DNA of 5,215 nt from Ignavibacteriales bacterium CG12_big_fil_rev_8_21_14_0_65_30_8 (GTDB lineage Bacteria; Bacteroidota; Ignavibacteria; Ignavibacteriales; Ignavibacteriaceae). The translations under genes and the position numbers were made by a program. The notes under the pieces were generated by a model. The model worked only from the letters and a program-made list of their open reading frames with translations. It was not told the DNA's origin and did no database searches. Position 1 is the first letter of the stretch; each line of letters starts with the position of its first letter. The stretch covers positions 1,764 to 6,978 of the forward strand of contig PFGS01000136.1 of NCBI GenBank assembly GCA_002783525.1, read 5' to 3'. Shown piece by piece: positions 1 through 5,215 of this stretch.

Positions 1-1
1 T

Positions 2-2572
2 AAAATAAAATCATTCGGACTTTCAATACCTCTTGTTGTGCAAAAAATAAATTCATCAAATTTAGAGTTCCCAACAGGTAAAATAAAAGATAACACAACT
101 CAACTAATTGTAAGAGTTGCCGGTAAATTTAGTTCTTTAGATCAGCTTAGAAATTTATTTATATATAAAAATAAAGATGGAAGTGAAATAAAACTTTCAG
201 ATATAGCAGAAGTTGAAGACGGACACAAAGAGTTAACAACATTAAACAGAGTAAACGGGATTTCTTCAATAGGAATTTTAGTACAAAAACAAACCGATGC
301 AAATGCTGTAGAAGTAAGTAAATCTGTTAGAGATGAAATAAATAAAATGGAAAAAGACTATAGGTCAGATGATCTAAAATTCGATATTGCGCAAGATGGA
401 TCTGAGTTTACAATTGATGCTGCAAATGGTGTAAAGTTGGACTTAATGCTGGCTATTATTTTAGTAGGGTTAGTAATGTTGCTTTTCCTTCATAGCATTA
501 GGAATTCTTTTATTGTAATGTTAGCCATACCCGCTTCTCTTATCTCATCCTTGCTGGTTATGTATGCTCTAAATTTCACTTTAAATTTAATGACCTTACT
601 TGGACTTTCTTTGGTTGTGGGAATTCTGGTTGATGACTCAATTGTTGTTCTTGAAAACATACATCATCACTTAGAGAATGGAGAAAGTAAAAGAGTAGCT
701 GCTTTAAAAGGAAGAAACGAAATAGGTTTTGCCGCACTTGCAATAACTTTAGTTGATGTAGTTATTTTTATACCGCTTGCATTAACAGGAGGTCTGGTTG
801 GAAATATAATAAGACAGTTTGCCGTTGTAGTTGTTATTTCAACACTAATGAGTTTGTTTGTTTCCTTTACTGTAACTCCACTACTTGCCTCCAGAATAAG
901 TAAAATTGAAAAAATGACGAAGAATACTTTTATAGGGAGATTCACAATAAGGTTTGAAGAATTATTTAAAAATATTATTGGAAAATATCTAAAGCTTCTT
1001 AAATGGAGTTTAGGAAATAAATGGAAAATTATTTTGGCAATAACAGTTCTCTTTATTTCATCACTTACATTAATACCTTTTGGTTTTATTGGAAGTGAAT
1101 TTATTACTCAGTCAGACAGAGGTGAATTTGCTGTAATACTAGAAACTCCTCTCGGTTCTACCGTAGAGAATACAAATTTTATTACTCAAAAAATTGAAAG
1201 ATATATCTCAACCTTACCAGATGTAAAAAAAGCATTTGTAACCGTCGGAGCTTCTAATGAGGGATTAGTTGGTCAGTCTTCAAATAATTCTTCTGAAATA
1301 GATGTTACATTAATCGATAAAGAAAAAAGAAGCTCAACCACTGATCAAATTGGGCAGATGATAAGAGAATATGCGCAGCAAATTCCCGGTGTAAAAGTAA
1401 GAGTAAATCCAATTGGACTTTTTGGTACTGCAAATCAAACCCCCATTCAGCTGTTTATTAGCGGATCAAATAGAGAGGATGTTAATAAAGGGGCTCAAAT
1501 TTTAATGGATGCTGTTAAAAAAATACCCGGTACAACAGATGTAAGACTTTCATCTATTGAAGGAAAACCTGAAACAAGAATTGATATTGATAGAGAAAAA
1601 CTTGCAAAATTTGATCTTACAATTGCATCAGTTGGGTCATTGCTTCAAATAGCTCTTACAGGTAATGATGATTCAAAATTTAGAGATGGTGATAATGATT
1701 ATGATATTAGAGTAAGATTAGATCAATTTGATAGGACAAAAATTTCTGATTTGAAAAAACTTACTTTTGTAAATCCTTTGGGTCAGTCAATAGAATTACA
1801 ACAATTTGCAGATGTTTATCAATCTATGGGTCCGACAAAACTTGAGAGAAGAAACAGAATAAATTCAATTCAATTATTTTCTCAGGTAAATGGAAGACCA
1901 AGTGGAAGTATTGGAAATGACATAAAAAAAGTTTTAGCCAAAGGAATAATGCCTGAAGGAGTTGATGTATCATATGGAAGTTCTTTAAAAAATCAAGCTG
2001 ACTCATTCAGCAGCTTAGGTTTTTCTTTATTAGCTGCAATATTATTTGTCTATATGGTTATGGTTGCTTTGTATGATTCATATATTTATCCATTTGTAGT
2101 TTTATTTTCAATTCCAGTTGCAATGGTTGGAGCTTTACTTGCTTTAGCTTTAACAATGAAAACGCTTAGTATTTTTTCAATACTTGGTATAATTATGCTG
2201 ATAGGATTGGTTGGGAAAAATGCAATCCTGCTTGTTGACCGGGCAAACCAGGTTAAAAAAGAAAAAAACCTTAATACTTTTGAAGCTTTAATGGAAGCGG
2301 GGAAAAGCAGAATTCGTCCTATTGTAATGACTACAACTGCAATGGTTTTTGGTATGCTTCCACTTGCTTTGTCTACAGATTCAGGTTCTGAATGGAAATC
2401 AGGATTGGCTTGGGCAATAATCGGTGGACTGATCAGCTCAATGTTTTTAACTCTGGTATTAGTCCCTGTAATGTATATCTATGTAGAGCAATGGACCGAT
2501 AAAATTAAATCTATTTTTAAAAAGATTAATAAAAGAAATAAAAATTTAGAACCTTTAGCTAACAGTAATTAA
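2..2572 (+). CDS. RND multidrug-type efflux transporter (HAE1/AcrB-like), 5' end cut by window
   Basis: This is an inner-membrane proton-driven efflux pump of the RND superfamily, the kind that passes amphiphilic compounds to a membrane-fusion protein and outer-membrane channel. The reading frame is open to the left edge, giving 856 visible residues; HAE1 pumps are usually about 1030-1060, so TM1 and much of the first porter region (roughly 175 residues) lie outside. The GTG at 38 is internal, because conserved family sequence continues upstream of it. Eleven membrane segments are visible: TM2-TM6 at about 440-890, TM7 at about 1021-1080, then the second large periplasmic domain to about 2005, then TM8-TM12 to about 2490. 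The TM4 motif VDDSIVVLEN carries the proton-relay Asp pair (632-637), and TM10 has GKNAILLVD with the relay Lys (2216-2218). These motifs fit HAE1 rather than the CusA heavy-metal type. The tail is Lys/Asn-rich. No fusion-protein or channel gene follows. The substrate cannot be told from sequence. Confidence 0.95.
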   Translation, partial: KIKSFGLSIPLVVQKINSSNLEFPTGKIKDNTTQLIVRVAGKFSSLDQLRNLFIYKNKDGSEIKLSDIAEVEDGHKELTTLNRVNGISSIGILVQKQTDANAVEVSKSVRDEINKMEKDYRSDDLKFDIAQDGSEFTIDAANGVKLDLMLAIILVGLVMLLFLHSIRNSFIVMLAIPASLISSLLVMYALNFTLNLMTLLGLSLVVGILVDDSIVVLENIHHHLENGESKRVAALKGRNEIGFAALAITLVDVVIFIPLALTGGLVGNIIRQFAVVVVISTLMSLFVSFTVTPLLASRISKIEKMTKNTFIGRFTIRFEELFKNIIGKYLKLLKWSLGNKWKIILAITVLFISSLTLIPFGFIGSEFITQSDRGEFAVILETPLGSTVENTNFITQKIERYISTLPDVKKAFVTVGASNEGLVGQSSNNSSEIDVTLIDKEKRSSTTDQIGQMIREYAQQIPGVKVRVNPIGLFGTANQTPIQLFISGSNREDVNKGAQILMDAVKKIPGTTDVRLSSIEGKPETRIDIDREKLAKFDLTIASVGSLLQIALTGNDDSKFRDGDNDYDIRVRLDQFDRTKISDLKKLTFVNPLGQSIELQQFADVYQSMGPTKLERRNRINSIQLFSQVNGRPSGSIGNDIKKVLAKGIMPEGVDVSYGSSLKNQADSFSSLGFSLLAAILFVYMVMVALYDSYIYPFVVLFSIPVAMVGALLALALTMKTLSIFSILGIIMLIGLVGKNAILLVDRANQVKKEKNLNTFEALMEAGKSRIRPIVMTTTAMVFGMLPLALSTDSGSEWKSGLAWAIIGGLISSMFLTLVLVPVMYIYVEQWTDKIKSIFKKINKRNKNLEPLANSN

Positions 2573-3024
2573 TCTAAAATAACTTGATTTGAAAGTTCAT
2601 TAACGTCATTAGGTTTGATAGGGAAGTGTTTGGTTAGCAGTGCGGCTACTTCATCTATTCCATTAAGTATCCCTTTACAAAAGTTACCTTGTCTGAACAT
2701 TAACTGCATTTTTTCTTTTATGTCATCCCATGTATTTTTGGGTACAATTTCATTTATTCCTTTATCTGCTAGAATATAAAATTGTTTTTTTTCTAATAAA
2801 ATGAAGATCAATATTCCGGTTTTATCTCTTGTTTTATCTACACCTAATTTATAAAATTCTTCTTTTGCAAGATTTTCTAAAGAACTAAAACTAAAAATAG
2901 GTTTTTTCTCTTTTATACTTACACATATTTCACCTGCAGTAGATTTTTCTTTTTTCTTAATTTTATTGGAAATACGAAGTAAATCGTCGTCAGAAAGGTA
3001 ATTATATATTAGTCTTTTTTGCAT
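2569..3024 (-). CDS. Small TPM-domain protein, apparently cytoplasmic
   Basis: A 151-residue protein matching the TPM domain (TLP18.3/Psb32/MOLO-1 family). Family hallmarks in order are an N-terminal Ser-Asp-Asp-Asp helix start (11-14), TAGEICVSI (29-37), an acidic/aromatic helix ending EEFYKLGV (55-62), DKTRDKTGILIFI (63-75), FYILADKGI (82-90), a Trp-containing helix (W99) and a C-terminal ND-x-NEL motif (139-144). Many relatives are secreted and membrane-tethered; this one has neither a signal peptide nor a hydrophobic membrane segment, so it is predicted soluble in the cytoplasm. Some TPM proteins have reported phosphatase activity, but the family's biochemical role is poorly settled and I assign no reaction. 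The ATG at 3022-3024 lacks an obvious Shine-Dalgarno. Its stop overlaps the stop of the convergent RND gene by four bases. LemA and a secreted TPM paralogue, frequent companions in Bacteroidota, are absent here. Confidence 0.85.
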   Translation of the reverse strand: MQKRLIYNYLSDDDLLRISNKIKKKEKSTAGEICVSIKEKKPIFSFSSLENLAKEEFYKLGVDKTRDKTGILIFILLEKKQFYILADKGINEIVPKNTWDDIKEKMQLMFRQGNFCKGILNGIDEVAALLTKHFPIKPNDVNELSNQVILD

Positions 3025-3042
3025 ACGTTATTTTTTTATTAA

Positions 3043-3074
3043 CAAAACTTAAAGAAGAAAACAGCTTATTGCAA
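3043..3074 (-). promoter_or_regulatory. Possible Bacteroidota-style promoter for the TPM gene
   Basis: Reading leftward, TTG (complement of 3072-3074) is followed after 20 bases by TAAGTTTTG (complement of 3043-3051). This resembles the Bacteroidota -33 TTG / -7 TAnnTTTG promoter with one extra T in the second element. It sits between the terminator of the upstream gene and the TPM start, where a promoter is expected, and would leave a leader of about 15-20 bases. In such AT-rich DNA this match is weak. Confidence 0.2.
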
Positions 3075-3082
3075 AATTTAAT

Positions 3083-3125
3083 AAAATAAAAAATCCAGTT
3101 CATTCTTAAAACAAACTGGGTTTTT
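3083..3125 (-). terminator. Rho-independent terminator after the DUF4097 gene
   Basis: On the minus strand CCAGTT (complement of 3114-3119) pairs perfectly with AACTGG (complement of 3095-3100). The stem can extend inward by four pairs, two of them G-U, to a five-base loop. The 3' arm is followed by A-TTTTTT-A-TTTT, a good U-tract, and the A-run before the 5' arm can pair with it, giving a partly bidirectional shape. It lies about 20-60 bases after the DUF4097 stop, so it should separate that transcript from the TPM gene. Confidence 0.75.
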
Positions 3126-3144
3126 GTAAATCAAAAAAAAATAA

Positions 3145-4092
3145 TTATAAATTTTTCAGTATGCTGATATCACCACCGGAAGTACTTACTTTTAATCTTG
3201 GTCCTCCGTTATTAAAATCAGCAATTATTTTAGATTTTGATTTCTTTTCTACATTTGCAAGAAAGTGATCACATTCTATATAACCACCTGAAGTTGATAA
3301 TTTAGCCGAAGCATTAAAATTTTCAGGTAATTTTAATAAAATGCTTCCACCTGAAGTGTGAACATCTATTCCCAAATTTTCACCTTTGTAACTTCCTATA
3401 ATATCGCCGCCGGAAGTACTGGCATCTATTTTTGCATTATTTGCAGAAAAAGTTATATCACCGCCTGAAGTTTTTGCTGAAAGATCGCCTGTTGTATTTG
3501 AAGTTTTTATATCTCCACCTGAAGATTTAAGTACCATTACTCCTTTTAAATATTTACCTGTAATATCACCGCCTGAAGTTGAAGCATATATATCACCTGT
3601 AATATCTTGTAAAGCAATATCACCACCTAATGTTTTAATATAAGTTTTTCCGTCAACAGCAATTATTGTTACATCACCGCCACTTGTATTTGATTCAGTA
3701 TTAAATTTACTAGGTACTTTAATTTCGAATCTTAGATGAATACCATGAGAGAACCAGTTTGAAAACACCCCTTTCTTTTCTGCATTTACAGTTATATTTC
3801 CATTTTCCTCATTAAAATAAAAATCCAATTTATTAGCTGCTTTGCTATTTCCCAGCACTTTTATGTAAACTTCATTTTTGTTCCAAGATGAAATATTTAC
3901 ATCAGCCATAGAAGCATTTAATTCGATCATTTTACCTGATTGAGTTTTGAATGTTTTTTCGTGTAGTGTATTTAGAGTTGAATTATCTTTGAAATATTCG
4001 TGATCATTATAATCGCAGGAAAACCCTGTAGTGCAGATAAATACTGCTAAAATTATAATTACAGGTAATAAAGAAAAATTTATTTTACGCAT
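3145..4092 (-). CDS. DUF4097-type exported beta-repeat ('putative adhesin') protein with SGGD repeats
   Basis: A 315-residue exported protein of the DUF4097 type, called a putative adhesin in domain databases; no biochemical function is established. A basic start (MRK) and hydrophobic segment (7-23) form a signal peptide. Cys26 follows Gly-Phe-Ser, a poor lipobox, so lipoprotein anchoring is uncertain. Residues about 47-130 form the N-terminal beta-rich part, including an ADVNISSW strand pair. From residue 136 to 309 the motif [T/S]-S-G-G-D-[I/V] or a close variant recurs at 136, 154, 172, 190, 208, 227, 246, 267 and 304, with a degenerate GG at 296-297. The first five starts are exactly 18 residues apart, as expected for stacked coils of a beta-solenoid-like fold. 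The ATG at 4090-4092 has a strong AGGAG six bases upstream. The gene is divergent from the carbonic anhydrase gene and ends in a hairpin terminator, so it is probably monocistronic. Confidence 0.88.
   Translation of the reverse strand: MRKINFSLLPVIIILAVFICTTGFSCDYNDHEYFKDNSTLNTLHEKTFKTQSGKMIELNASMADVNISSWNKNEVYIKVLGNSKAANKLDFYFNEENGNITVNAEKKGVFSNWFSHGIHLRFEIKVPSKFNTESNTSGGDVTIIAVDGKTYIKTLGGDIALQDITGDIYASTSGGDITGKYLKGVMVLKSSGGDIKTSNTTGDLSAKTSGGDITFSANNAKIDASTSGGDIIGSYKGENLGIDVHTSGGSILLKLPENFNASAKLSTSGGYIECDHFLANVEKKSKSKIIADFNNGGPRLKVSTSGGDISILKNL
3166..3687 (-). repeat. 54-bp (18-codon) tandem repeat region encoding TSGGDI coils
   Basis: This stretch encodes nine recognisable copies of the [T/S]SGGDI-type turn. 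The first five are in exact 54-bp register and later ones drift to 57-63 bp. The same 17 bases, ATATCACCGCCTGAAGT on the plus strand, occur at 3455-3471 and 3563-3579, exactly 108 bp apart. Other copies vary at synonymous positions (GGC, GGT and GGA glycine codons), so conservation is mainly at protein level and the array looks old rather than freshly amplified. Confidence 0.85.
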
Positions 4093-4098
4093 AGCTAA

Positions 4099-4103
4099 CT
4101 CCT
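4099..4103 (-). promoter_or_regulatory. Ribosome binding site of the DUF4097 gene
   Basis: The complement reads AGGAG, six bases before the ATG at 4090-4092. It is the only strong Shine-Dalgarno sequence in the window and fixes the start of this gene, consistent with the signal peptide that begins directly at that ATG. Confidence 0.75.
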
Positions 4104-4235
4104 AATTTTATTTATATTTATTAGACTTTATAATTTTTTAAAAGGTTACTTTTTTAATAAAAAAATTTGCAGGAAAAAGAACTTTTATTAAATTACATAA
4201 ACAATTTACTTGCCCTTAAAAAACCGCAAAATATT

Positions 4236-4238
4236 AGG
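4236..4238 (+). promoter_or_regulatory. Weak ribosome binding site of the carbonic anhydrase gene
   Basis: AGG lies six bases before the ATG at 4245. It is short, but correctly spaced, and supports that start over the in-frame TTG at 4167, which has no Shine-Dalgarno sequence. Confidence 0.4.
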
Positions 4239-4244
4239 TATAAA

Positions 4245-5015
4245 ATGAAATCTTTTAAAAATAAATTTTTTATAATCTTAACTTCTGTTTTATTAATAAG
4301 TTTTTTTTCTTTCGGTCAAGAACACCACAAAAAAGAACATAAAGTGCATTGGGGTTATACAGGAGAATACAAACCTGATAATTGGAGCAAATTAAAACCA
4401 GATTATGAATTATGTGGAAATGGCACTTCCCAAAGTCCAATAGATCTTGTCAATCCTATTTCTTCTTCATTGACCAGTATTAATTCAAACTATAAACCCT
4501 CTTTATTAAATATCATTAATAATGGGCATACAATTCAGGTTAATTATTCAAATGGCAGCTATGCAATGATTGACGGTCAAAAATATACATTATTACAATT
4601 TCATTTTCATACGCCTTCTGAGCATACTGTAAATGGGAAACATTTTGATATGGAAATGCATATGGTTCACAAAGACAAAGATGGAAATTTAGCGGTTGTA
4701 GGTATTCTTATAAAGATAGGGAAAGAGAATCCTAATTTTTCAAATATTGTAAAACATATTTCAGCTCACAAATCAGATGCAATGGATTTTGATGAAATTG
4801 TAGATGTAAACTCAATACTGCCGGGAAATAAGTCTTTTTATCATTATTATGGTTCTCTAACTACACCTAATTGTGCTGAAGGTGTTAATTGGAGTGTATT
4901 AACTACACATATTGAAATTTCAAAAACCCAATTTGATCAATTTCACAATGTGATGGGAAATAATAATCGTCCAATTCAGCCTTTAAATAAACGATTTTTA
5001 CTTATATCTGAATAA
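4245..5015 (+). CDS. Secreted alpha-class carbonic anhydrase
   Basis: A 256-residue zinc enzyme (EC 4.2.1.1) interconverting CO2 and bicarbonate, predicted periplasmic. Residues 1-24 are a signal peptide (Lys-rich start, hydrophobic 8-23, likely cut near FSFG-Q). All alpha-class landmarks are present: QSPIDL (63-68); His95 in NNGH, matching the proton-shuttle His64 of human CA II; zinc ligands His120 and His122 in FHFHTPSEH, and His139 in EMHMVH; Glu126 and Glu137 matching Glu106 and Glu117; gate Thr206 in GSLTTP; Trp216; and the C-terminal NRPIQPLNKR. Cys57 and Cys210 match the disulfide pair common in exported members. Two details stand out: Asn209 where TTPPC is usual, and a His-rich mature N-terminus (27, 28, 32, 35). 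Length is normal for bacterial members. An in-frame TTG at 4167 would add 26 residues ahead of the signal peptide and is unlikely. The gene appears monocistronic. Likely roles are bicarbonate supply or periplasmic pH buffering, which is inference. Confidence 0.96.
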   Translation: MKSFKNKFFIILTSVLLISFFSFGQEHHKKEHKVHWGYTGEYKPDNWSKLKPDYELCGNGTSQSPIDLVNPISSSLTSINSNYKPSLLNIINNGHTIQVNYSNGSYAMIDGQKYTLLQFHFHTPSEHTVNGKHFDMEMHMVHKDKDGNLAVVGILIKIGKENPNFSNIVKHISAHKSDAMDFDEIVDVNSILPGNKSFYHYYGSLTTPNCAEGVNWSVLTTHIEISKTQFDQFHNVMGNNNRPIQPLNKRFLLISE

Positions 5016-5033
5016 ATATATTTATTTAAAACA

Positions 5034-5053
5034 AATGCCCCATTTGGGGTATT
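5034..5053 (+). terminator. GC-rich hairpin after the carbonic anhydrase gene
   Basis: AATGCCCC (5034-5041) pairs with GGGGTATT (5046-5053) around an ATTT loop, giving an 8-bp stem with one G-U pair. It begins 18 bases after the stop codon and is one of the very few GC-rich stretches in the noncoding DNA. On the plus strand no proper U-tract follows. On the opposite strand the stem is followed by TGTTTT and more AT-rich sequence, so it may act better, or also, for transcription entering from the right. Confidence 0.5.
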
Positions 5054-5085
5054 GAATAAGTATTAAATTGAATCAATATTCAATA
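5050..5085. repeat. Cluster of ATTGAAT / ATTCAAT repeats
   Basis: ATTGAAT occurs at 5051-5057 and again at 5067-5073, 16 bases on, and its reverse complement ATTCAAT at 5078-5084. The last two form a perfect 7-bp stem with a CAAT loop. The outer pair TATTGAAT (5050-5057) and ATTCAATA (5078-5085) is an alternative perfect 8-bp inverted repeat. The cluster directly abuts the upstream hairpin, with which it shares TATT. It could be part of a compound 3' structure or a protein-binding site. Confidence 0.45.
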
Positions 5086-5110
5086 AAAATAATAACGGTT
5101 TATTTTTTTC

Positions 5111-5139
5111 TTGCTATACTAATAATATCTTTTTATTAT
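5111..5139 (+). promoter_or_regulatory. Possible sigma-70-like promoter near the right edge
   Basis: TTGCTA (5111-5116) and TATTAT (5134-5139) are separated by exactly 17 bases. The -10 matches TATAAT at five of six positions and the -35 matches TTGACA at four of six. It would direct transcription toward the open frame at 5171. AT-rich DNA yields such matches by chance, so support is modest. Confidence 0.3.
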
Positions 5140-5170
5140 AGACATAAATAACAAAAATTATTTTATTTAG

Positions 5171-5215
5171 ATGATAGATTTACTTTATAATCATTTATAT
5201 ATAAAATTATTCTGG
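5171..5215 (+). CDS. Possible start of an unidentified gene, cut by the window edge
   Basis: An ATG at 5171 opens a frame of 15 codons (MIDLLYNHLYIKLFW) that is still open at the window end. It lies about 30 bases after a possible promoter. There is no clear Shine-Dalgarno sequence and too little sequence to recognise a family. A competing reading is the tail of a minus-strand gene, whose frame is open from the right edge to a TAA at 5163-5165 (last residues NLSSK). Only one of the two can be expected to be real, and possibly neither. Confidence 0.25.
   Translation, partial: MIDLLYNHLYIKLFW

Larger units (their letters stand above)
4093..4244. other. Divergent intergenic region between the DUF4097 and carbonic anhydrase genes
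   Basis: These 152 bp must carry the promoters of both flanking genes. The sequence is almost entirely A/T with runs of T and A around 4149-4165. I could not find a clean TAnnTTTG or TTGACA/TATAAT pair for either direction. The part from 4167 is in frame with the carbonic anhydrase, but the encoded stretch resembles no signal peptide or family sequence, so I treat it as leader. Confidence 0.5.

Noticed and set aside
667..945. 92-residue open frame on the minus strand
   Set aside because: It lies wholly inside the RND coding sequence, antisense to TM4-TM6, and its hydrophobic composition mirrors the sense codons. No recognisable domain or ribosome binding site.
1824..2006. 60-residue open frame on the minus strand
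   Set aside because: Antisense shadow within the second periplasmic domain of the RND gene. The translation is low-complexity Phe/Leu/His-rich and resembles no family.
2..2572. RND pump as a heavy-metal (CusA-type) exporter
   Set aside because: The TM4 VDDSIVVLEN and TM10 GKNAILLVD motifs follow the HAE1 drug/amphiphile type. No metal-binding methionine cluster was noticed and no metal-resistance genes are nearby.
2545..2578. TTTAGA/TCTAAA inverted repeat across the RND and TPM gene ends, followed on the minus strand by a T-rich run, as a terminator for the TPM gene
   Set aside because: The stem is only six AT-rich pairs around a 22-base spacer (with a TTAGCTAA palindrome inside), and it sits within the RND coding end. 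Too weak to annotate.
3166..3687. The regular short repeats as a CRISPR array or other noncoding repeat
   Set aside because: The units lie in frame in one long coding sequence, vary at synonymous sites and encode a conserved peptide motif, so this is a protein repeat.
4167..4244. N-terminal 26-residue extension of the carbonic anhydrase from a TTG
   Set aside because: It would bury the signal peptide that begins at 4245. The TTG lacks a Shine-Dalgarno sequence, whereas AGG precedes the ATG at proper spacing.
4093..4244. A specific promoter pair in the divergent intergenic region
   Set aside because: Several AT-rich near-matches exist (for example TTGCAG at 4167 with TAAATT 16 bases on), but none matches well enough in both elements to stand out from background.

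Overview
The window is strongly AT-rich and gene-dense. It carries four clear protein genes plus a short open stretch at the right edge. The protein families (an HAE1-type RND efflux pump, a small soluble TPM-domain protein, a DUF4097 'SGGD' repeat protein and a secreted alpha-carbonic anhydrase), the Lys/Asn/Ile-rich proteins and the patchy Shine-Dalgarno use suggest a Gram-negative member of the Bacteroidota/Ignavibacteria/Chlorobi group. That placement is inference: no rRNA or other taxonomic marker is present.

Layout. From the left edge to 2572 (+) runs the C-terminal four-fifths of an inner-membrane RND transporter; its N-terminus lies outside the window. Its stop codon interlocks, over the palindrome TTAA (2569-2572), with the stop of a convergent TPM-domain gene (3024 to 2569, -). 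A hairpin plus U-tract (about 3083-3125) separates that gene from an upstream gene on the same strand, a DUF4097 repeat protein (4092 to 3145, -). Next is a 152-bp divergent intergenic region, then the alpha-carbonic anhydrase (4245-5015, +). The last 200 bp contain a GC-rich hairpin, a cluster of ATTGAAT/ATTCAAT repeats, a possible promoter and a possible start of another gene at 5171.

How the genes relate. Three of the four products act in or across the envelope: a drug/amphiphile-type pump, an exported beta-repeat protein and a periplasmic CO2/bicarbonate enzyme. The gene orientations (convergent, then co-directional but split by a terminator, then divergent) do not indicate one operon, and I see no evidence of a shared pathway. 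The pump's usual partners (membrane-fusion protein, outer-membrane channel) are not downstream, so they would have to be upstream or elsewhere.

I found no mobile element, CRISPR array, tRNA or rRNA, and no convincing new multi-gene system. The most distinctive feature is the near-perfect 18-residue repeat in the DUF4097 protein. Second-tier observations are the TPM protein lacking any export or membrane segment and the structured, repeat-rich 3' region after the carbonic anhydrase.
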